From positions 5,643,501-5,707,500 of the forward strand of contig NC_081822.1 in the NCBI RefSeq assembly GCF_030704535.1: a stretch of DNA of 64,000 nt, read 5' to 3'. This stretch comes from Vitis vinifera. Taxonomy: Eukaryota; Streptophyta; Magnoliopsida; Vitales; Vitaceae. The notes beneath the pieces are model-generated. The model did no database searches, had not been told where the DNA came from, and was given only the letters and a program-made list of their open reading frames with translations. The stretch's first letter is position 1. The number at the start of each line of letters is the position of its first letter. A program made the translations under genes and the position numbers. Shown here in pieces: positions 58,501 to 64,000 of the stretch.

Positions 58501-59700
58501 TATTATTATCAAATATGATAAATTATATTATATATATATCAAATTTTTGAATAAAATAAATTTAAAATATCTATTATATTTTTAATTACATTTCTATAAA
58601 AAAAAATTATTATATTTTTATGAATTTTAATCAATTTTAGACCTACCAATATATATGTAATTATCAATATTTTTATATTTGAAATAAAATATGTGAAAAA
58701 CTTTTAAATTTAATAGACATTGAAAACAAGTAACTCTCTTAAAATTAAATGAAGTTTATAAATATATTTGCATGAGTTATAATGGCAAACTAATCATTGA
58801 ACACTCTTATGTACTAAATCGATTGACTTTGATGTTAATCGCTCAACTGGTTGTGAGAGAAACACAATACAACAAATAACTATTGACAACGAGATAACCT
58901 TGATTGATTAAGCTACTGACCAATCAGTGGCTATTGTTATTTCAACGTATAGGCCCCTCTTTATCAATTTTCCAAAAAAACATTCATTTACAACTCAAAT
59001 ATACAGGGGAAAATTGGGTTATTTTATTTTTTAATGATCTTATCATATTTTTCTTTTTTTTTTCTTAGAAAAAAAGATGATATAGGGACTTGGATGAACA
59101 TGATACTTTAAAGATGATGAAATGCACTCTATGATAGTGTTATAATCAACCTTATAAAAATGTATTCTACATACATTGTAAACCACGTTAAATCCTCGGG
59201 ATACTCTATTTGGCCTCCTATGGCCATAGATTCTATTAAGTTCTTTAAGAACTAACACGAAGTAACTTAAAAGCCATATTAACTTTCTGAACCCTATTTT
59301 GAGATGATCATCAAAATTTAATAAAGATAAACCCTTGGACTAACAAATGGTAGCACTATAATATATTTGTTATGTTCGATATTTAGAGTTTTAACATTAC
59401 CAAGTCATCTTAAGCAAAATATAAGTAGTTAACTACAATTCAAAATATTATATCAAGTTAGACTAGAGAGTGTTTGTTTTTTTTATTTTTTATCGAAAGC
59501 AATTTGTTTTTAAAATTTAATATGTTTATTTTTTTTATAATTTATTATAAACTTTTTATTAAATAGGAAAAGTCAAAATATTTAAATAATTTTAAATAGA
59601 AAAAATAATATATTGATATTTTTTTTTATTTTTTAATATTTAATAAAAATAAAATATTAAAAAAATAAATAACTTAATATTTAATATTATTAAGTATTAA
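55568..59700. other. AT-rich intergenic DNA with repeat debris, no gene recognised
   Basis: The MADS 3' UTR occupies the first few hundred bases. A block at 57640-57850 is rich in cgatat/atcgat words (for example ctagagatacatcgatattt) and resembles a decayed repeat family. Short open frames lack recognisable domains. Confidence 0.45.
58144..58484. repeat. direct repeat pair, about 125 bp, offset 214 bp
   Basis: 58144-58270 and about 58358-58484 share catttaaatt, the 20-mer attaaatatattttaaaatt, aaaca-gttatcatat and ttgataataaatgtata with local differences. The sequence is very AT-rich, so only the long shared words are persuasive. Confidence 0.65.
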
Positions 59701-60246
59701 GGCTCAAGTAAAAAAACAAACTCAATCTAAAACAAAACATAAACTAATTAAGGGGTCAGAGTACCAAGGGCTGAAGTCTACGGGGATGCTTGGCGTGGCG
59801 GGCGATCGGATGGAGTTAGCAAGTGATTAAAGAAGAAGGAAGCAGGCGAGAAAAAGGAAAAAAGAAAAAAGGGTAAAAAGAGAGGAAAAGGGGCAGATAA
59901 CGGCACGCGCTTTTAGTGCGTTGGAGACCCACTTATCAGACAACTACGCCAGACACAAGAGGGGATCCTTAAATCCACGCGACTTTAAGCGCGTTGAGCG
60001 TGGTCCCAGTCTTCTCTGTTCCACCCTCAGCAAATTTCTTCGTGTCCAATTGTGTTCTCCTGATTTGGGACTCCTCGAAGAAATTAGGGTTCGGTCTCTC
60101 GATCCCTTTAGTGCGCGACGGTATTCGATTCTCCAATCTTGAGAACTCTAATCCCTCTGCAGTCACCGATTCCTGAAACGGTGATCTTTTGATTAGACTC
60201 TTCCGCTCCGGGAATCTCAGCTTCTAATCATCCGTTTTCTTCAGAG
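59701..60246 (+). promoter_or_regulatory. promoter and leader of the ULP2-type gene
   Basis: Base composition shifts abruptly from AT-rich to mixed near 59760. Paired words cgcgcttttagtgcgttgg (near 59904) and cgcgactttaagcgcgttg (near 59978) lie in the presumed promoter or 5' UTR. Leader sequence runs to the ATG at 60247. Confidence 0.45.
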
Positions 60247-63200
60247 ATGAAGAGTTCTTCTTGTAGAAGCTTCGAAGTTTATGATTTCAACGAAGAAGAT
60301 GATAGTGCTGAAGTGGCTGCCGCACGATACTTGGGAAATTACAAAACCCCTGAAAACCCTAATTCCGAGACTCCCGCCATCATGAAGTACGAGCTCCTTA
60401 GTTGCGGTATGTCTCAATTCGTTTTGCTTGGTTAGATGGGTTGTGTTACTGGTTTTTGGTTGTTTATTTTTGGGTTAAATTGGCGTGCAGCTGCACGGGG
60501 CGACGTTGTAAAGGCAAAGGAAATTGACAATGTACAGTGGGTCGATGTTGATGCGATCGACAATGATGATAGTGGCAAATGCGATATTTCCTTAACTCCT
60601 AGCGTAGAAGGAGAGGAGTCCGCTGGGAAACAAGGAACTGCGCAGTCCGATTGTAATAGCGATGAAGGAAATGCCCCTTCTAAAGCAGACACTCACCGAA
60701 GTTTTTTTTCCGTTCTTCAAACGGATGATTCGAATGATGCAGCTGCTTCGCCGGGTGACTGTAGATTGAATTCTGACCTTCCAGAGTCTCCTCCCAGTGT
60801 ACTCATTTGACCTCTGCGTTTCAGTAAATCTTTTGTTGTGTTTGGAATTAATTTATTGGCATGCCTTTACTTAATTGTGGATTTGCGCAGGATGAGCAAC
60901 TTGATGTTACTTCGGAAGCTGATGAAAGCATGAAAGAGAACACTCTCTCTAGTCCTGCTTCTGATACTGCAGAACATGGCGGTACGGTTTCAGATTTGTT
61001 CTTGTTCAGAAAGTTTTAATGTTTAACGGTTTTTCTAGGACTTTATGGGATGAACCTCTTACTTTGCTGCATGATTGCAGCTTCTTTAGATGGACAAGTT
61101 TCCGATGATGGCTTTGGCAACTGGGACATGGTAATCACTTTAACTGTCTAATCTCTTCAATCGGTCAACAGTGCATGTTGTTGCTTAAGAATTAGGAGAC
61201 GGAGTCCAATGTTCACGATGATTGGAGGTCCCAAATTAGAAAATGGTGGATTTGATGTAGGGCTTCATATATTTCATCACTATTATTTTGCCACCTTTTT
61301 TCACATCTTCATGTAAACCCTAAATTTGAGTATAAGTTCCTCAATTTTGGTCTCAAACTTTAGGAGAGTAACTTATATGTACTATTTCTCTACTCCATTA
61401 TGTGATGAAATGAAATTTGGATTTATTAGAGAAGGTTATTAGGTGATTGGGTGTTTTGTTATACCTTCTTGATGCTTTCATCTTCATCTTCCATTCGTTG
61501 ATGATTTCATGCTTTTACTTGGTTTTTGCTTGACAGAAGGCCTAGGTTGTTGACTCTATCATCCATTAGATGACGATTTCATGCTTTTTCCCATGGTTGT
61601 TGCATGATCAAAAAACCACTTCCCTGCAAAATTCAATGAGTCGTTCCTCTCAGCTGTTCCTCAAGAAATTCTTATCGCATTTTGTTGTTCCTTTGCTTCA
61701 TTTTTTTTTTTTTTGTTTTTTCTTTGGTGTTCACCGTGTACACCCTATGTACCTTGATGCGCTGCTTCTTTGGCGCTTGTTTATAAAATTATATTATTGC
61801 GTATCAAAAAGAAAGTCTTTTTGTAAAAATGGTTTTTTCCTGAATCTCAATTGCTGGTTTGTTCATTTATGTCACTTTGGATTAGCCAAGATAAAATGCT
61901 CCACTTCCTTCAAAGTAGGATTTATATTTTGTATTGAATGCAGAGGTTACGCTTTGTTTAGTGGTAAATGAGCTAAAGAAACCATTTGTTAGTCTGACCT
62001 CCTTGCATATTATATTCATTTTTACGTGTTAGAATGTTTTCTAACTTATATTCCACTCTCTCTCACTATCACCAGAATGGAGAAGGCTTCTTGATATGTG
62101 ACTAATTTTCCTTCTGCGTAATTAGCAGGATGACATAAATATGGAGGTAGTTGTTTATCCTGATTATTTTGTATATCGAGATGAATATTGTACGGAAGCT
62201 GTGGTTGCTTTTTCCAGCAGTTGCATCAAAATCAAGGGTTCAACTGGATATGAAAAGAAAGGATCCTTTAACTTTCAATGGGGACTTGATGATATCATTG
62301 ATATTAAATCTCAGTGGTGTGGAAGGGTGGGGGCCTTAAAACTCATTGTTTTGAGAGCTAATTGTTTTGCACTGCTTCTACATGCTTGCTAAAAAAATGT
62401 CTCCTGTGGTTGAACTCAGGTTGGAGTGGCCATGATTCAGCTACGTGTAATATCAAAGGATGCTGTACAAGTTGGTTCTCCATGTGGCACATCAAGTAAG
62501 TGCAATCCTAAAATTTGGTGCCTTTTTGTTTGCTAATTACTATTGCATTTAATTGGTTGGATTATTGCATCTCTTTATAAACTTCTGTCTTCATATAACC
62601 TTGGATGACATTCATTTGGGCTTAAATTGTGGAAATCTTTCCTTGTTATATTCTATGTTAGTCATGGTTATTGGATTTTATGGGTTCTAGAAAATTGCTA
62701 GATTTTTGTCCTTTAATCTTGTCATGAAGTAGGTTGTAATTTGATTTTTTGTAATTTCCTCTACTTTTTTTTTTTGTTAAACTTTCACTTTTATTTTGAA
62801 AACCCTAAGCCACTAAGTCCAAATTCTGTTGAATCTCGTGAGCTAATAGTTAAATTTTTTTCTTTAATGATTCAAGGGCACCTTTAGTTATGCATTTTTC
62901 GCTTTGTTATTTGCTCAGTGTGTATCATACTAGAAAATGAGGATTTGATTGCTTATTAAAGAAAATAGAAATAAAAGATGAGGATTAAGAGTGATCCTGG
63001 GTTTGAATCCTGCCAGTGATGATACCCTGAATTTACTCAGTGTTGGTTGTTGCGGGGTGGTTAGCATCTTGAGGTTTGCGTCCCCATGGAAAGTCCTAAG
63101 GGCTTAGTCATGGAAGGTTCCTTGGTTATATAAAAAAAAAAAATCTGATTTCGTTTAATGAATTTTAATACTGATTTTCCCCAGTACAAGATTAAAGAAC

Positions 63201-63369
63201 TGATTTTATTTAACGAATGACAATTACTAATTTTTCCTCACCATACCATACTGCATCCAGGGATTGAGGAGTTGAAGTTTGCTGTTGTTGACTCCAACTG
63301 GTCGGTCAGGCAAGAAAAGATCACATCTTTGCATGGGAAATACAAATCTGTATGGAATGTTATGCTTGA
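60247..63369 (+). CDS. ULP2-type SUMO protease, N-terminal part (runs off the window)
   Basis: Seven phase-consistent coding exons: 60247-60406, 60491-60798, 60891-60981, 61081-61130, 62129-62326, 62420-62495 and 63261-63369. The encoded part (about 296 aa) starts MKSSSCRSFEVYDFNEEDDS, followed by an acidic, Ser-rich linker. A conserved domain then starts at VVVYPDYFVYRDEYC and continues through FQWGLDDIIDIKSQW, VAMIQLRVISKDAVQ and IEELKFAVVDSNWS. This order resembles the Arabidopsis ULP2A/ULP2B (SPF) SUMO-specific proteases, which remove SUMO in the nucleus. The catalytic His-Asp-Cys domain lies beyond 64000, so activity cannot be judged. The donor after exon 5 (AGG/GTGGGG) is weak. Intron 4 (998 bp) carries a LINE 3' tail. 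Confidence 0.82.
61718..61810 (+). mobile_element. LINE 3'-end relic in ULP2 intron 4
   Basis: The plus strand carries ggtgttcaccgtgtacaccc, tatgtaccttgatgcgctgc, ttctttggcgcttgtttata and gcgtatcaaaaagaaag, in the order typical of plant L1-type LINE tails. It is comparable to the inverted insertion at 20803-20959. No clear target duplication was found. Confidence 0.5.
62980..63143 (+). mobile_element. possible SINE-like insertion in ULP2 intron 6
   Basis: A B-box-like word (gggtttgaatcctgcc, near 63000) and an A run at 63131-63142 give a tRNA-derived SINE outline. No convincing A box or target duplication was seen, so this is tentative. Confidence 0.3.
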
Positions 63370-64000
63370 GTGAGTCTTAAATTGCCTTTTCCCCCCTCAT
63401 ATTTATGTTTTCATACATTACAATTCCCTTGGTTTTTTTGGATGCATCATAGAAAAGCTTCCCTTTTGTTTCTGCTCCCTTAATTTTTGTTGGTTCATCA
63501 AAGAGAAGGTTCCTTATCATTTTTTGCATGAACCTGCATGATATCATCCAGACGAATAGAACATTATTTTTATGCTAGAGCTAATTTCACGTCCATTTTT
63601 ATGTAAGAGTACTAACCAGAATGTGAACAGTAAGCATAGAAGGCCTTATAGACAACAAGAACTAAAATTGTTTCTTAAACTGAAGCCACTTCTTTATACT
63701 TACACTACTTTTCCTTTCTTCTGGCAGTGTTTGTGGTAATTTGTTGATTAAGGAAAAATGCCACTGGATTGAGTTGTTCTTGCTTCTTCTACTTCTAATT
63801 TTTTTTTCCTCCTTTTTTTTTTTTTTTTTGGGTGAGTTGGTTTGAGGAATATTGCCATAATATTTTCTGACAGAGTTTTGAGTTGAAAAAAATGTGGGAA
63901 GGGATCTTCTCTTTGATGTCTCTTTAGGCTTCAAACACCAAGAGTGTGTTTGGTTTGCTAGGATCTAAACTTGGAAATGGAAATCATATTTCTGAAAATA
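63370..64000 (+). other. intron 7 of the ULP2-type gene up to the window edge
   Basis: No further coding exon was recognised. A long T run lies at 63816-63829. Confidence 0.5.

Noticed and set aside
62999-63016. tRNA-like B box
   Set aside because: The word gggtttgaatcctgcc resembles a tRNA T-loop, but no cloverleaf or A box could be built around it; kept only as a weak SINE hint.
1-64000. CRISPR array, prokaryotic operon, rRNA or organellar insert
   Set aside because: No regularly spaced repeats, no polycistronic gene packing, no rRNA-like or chloroplast/mitochondrial gene blocks; all genes are intron-bearing or single plant nuclear genes.

Overview
The window is nuclear DNA from a flowering plant, most likely a woody eudicot. 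Grapevine (Vitis) fits the gene sequences and repeat style, but that is recognition by eye, not a database result. Supporting signs are GT-AG introns, plant-only families (PELPK-type cell-wall proteins, a K-box MADS factor of the SVP/AGL24 group, beta carbonic anhydrase), AT-rich intergenic DNA and many relics of Copia, LINE, MITE-like and LTR-like elements.

Layout. 1.2-8.6 kb: a tandem duplication of about 3.5-4 kb. Each unit carries a PELPK-type proline-rich secreted protein gene on the minus strand plus the 3' end of a beta carbonic anhydrase gene, so a broken carbonic anhydrase tail lies between the two PELPK genes. 7.9-11.6 kb: the intact nine-exon beta carbonic anhydrase gene (minus). 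12.6-13.4 kb: a two-exon bHLH factor with a C-terminal ACT-like region (minus). 16.1-17.3 kb: a MITE-like element and a 110-150 bp direct repeat. 18.7-24.3 kb: a PWWP-domain gene (minus) with eight lysine-rich 25-residue repeats and a 153 bp tandem duplication over one splice donor. 26.3-27.5 kb: an LTR-like repeat. 29.0-29.4 kb: a small membrane-anchored Cys-rich protein with five Cx3C pairs (plus). 32.0-32.9 kb: an intronless nuclear-type J-domain protein with zinc ribbon and AT-hook (minus). 37.3-38.3 kb: a second MITE-like element.

39.4-55.6 kb: a complete SVP/AGL24-type MADS-box gene (plus, eight exons, 226 aa). Its first intron is 13.9 kb and holds an old antisense Copia element, an LTR-like element nested inside that, a minisatellite and a 44 bp retroposed scrap with a perfect 12 bp target duplication. 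55.6-59.7 kb is AT-rich repeat debris. 60.2 kb to the window end: the first seven coding exons of a ULP2-type SUMO protease gene (plus), which runs off the edge.

The genes are ordinary single eukaryotic transcription units with no operon logic. Exon structures were assembled by hand from reading frame and GT-AG phase. The carbonic anhydrase, bHLH, MADS and ULP2 models are phase-consistent throughout. The PWWP model has a phase break that implies one unseen exon. No CRISPR array, rRNA or convincing tRNA gene was seen.
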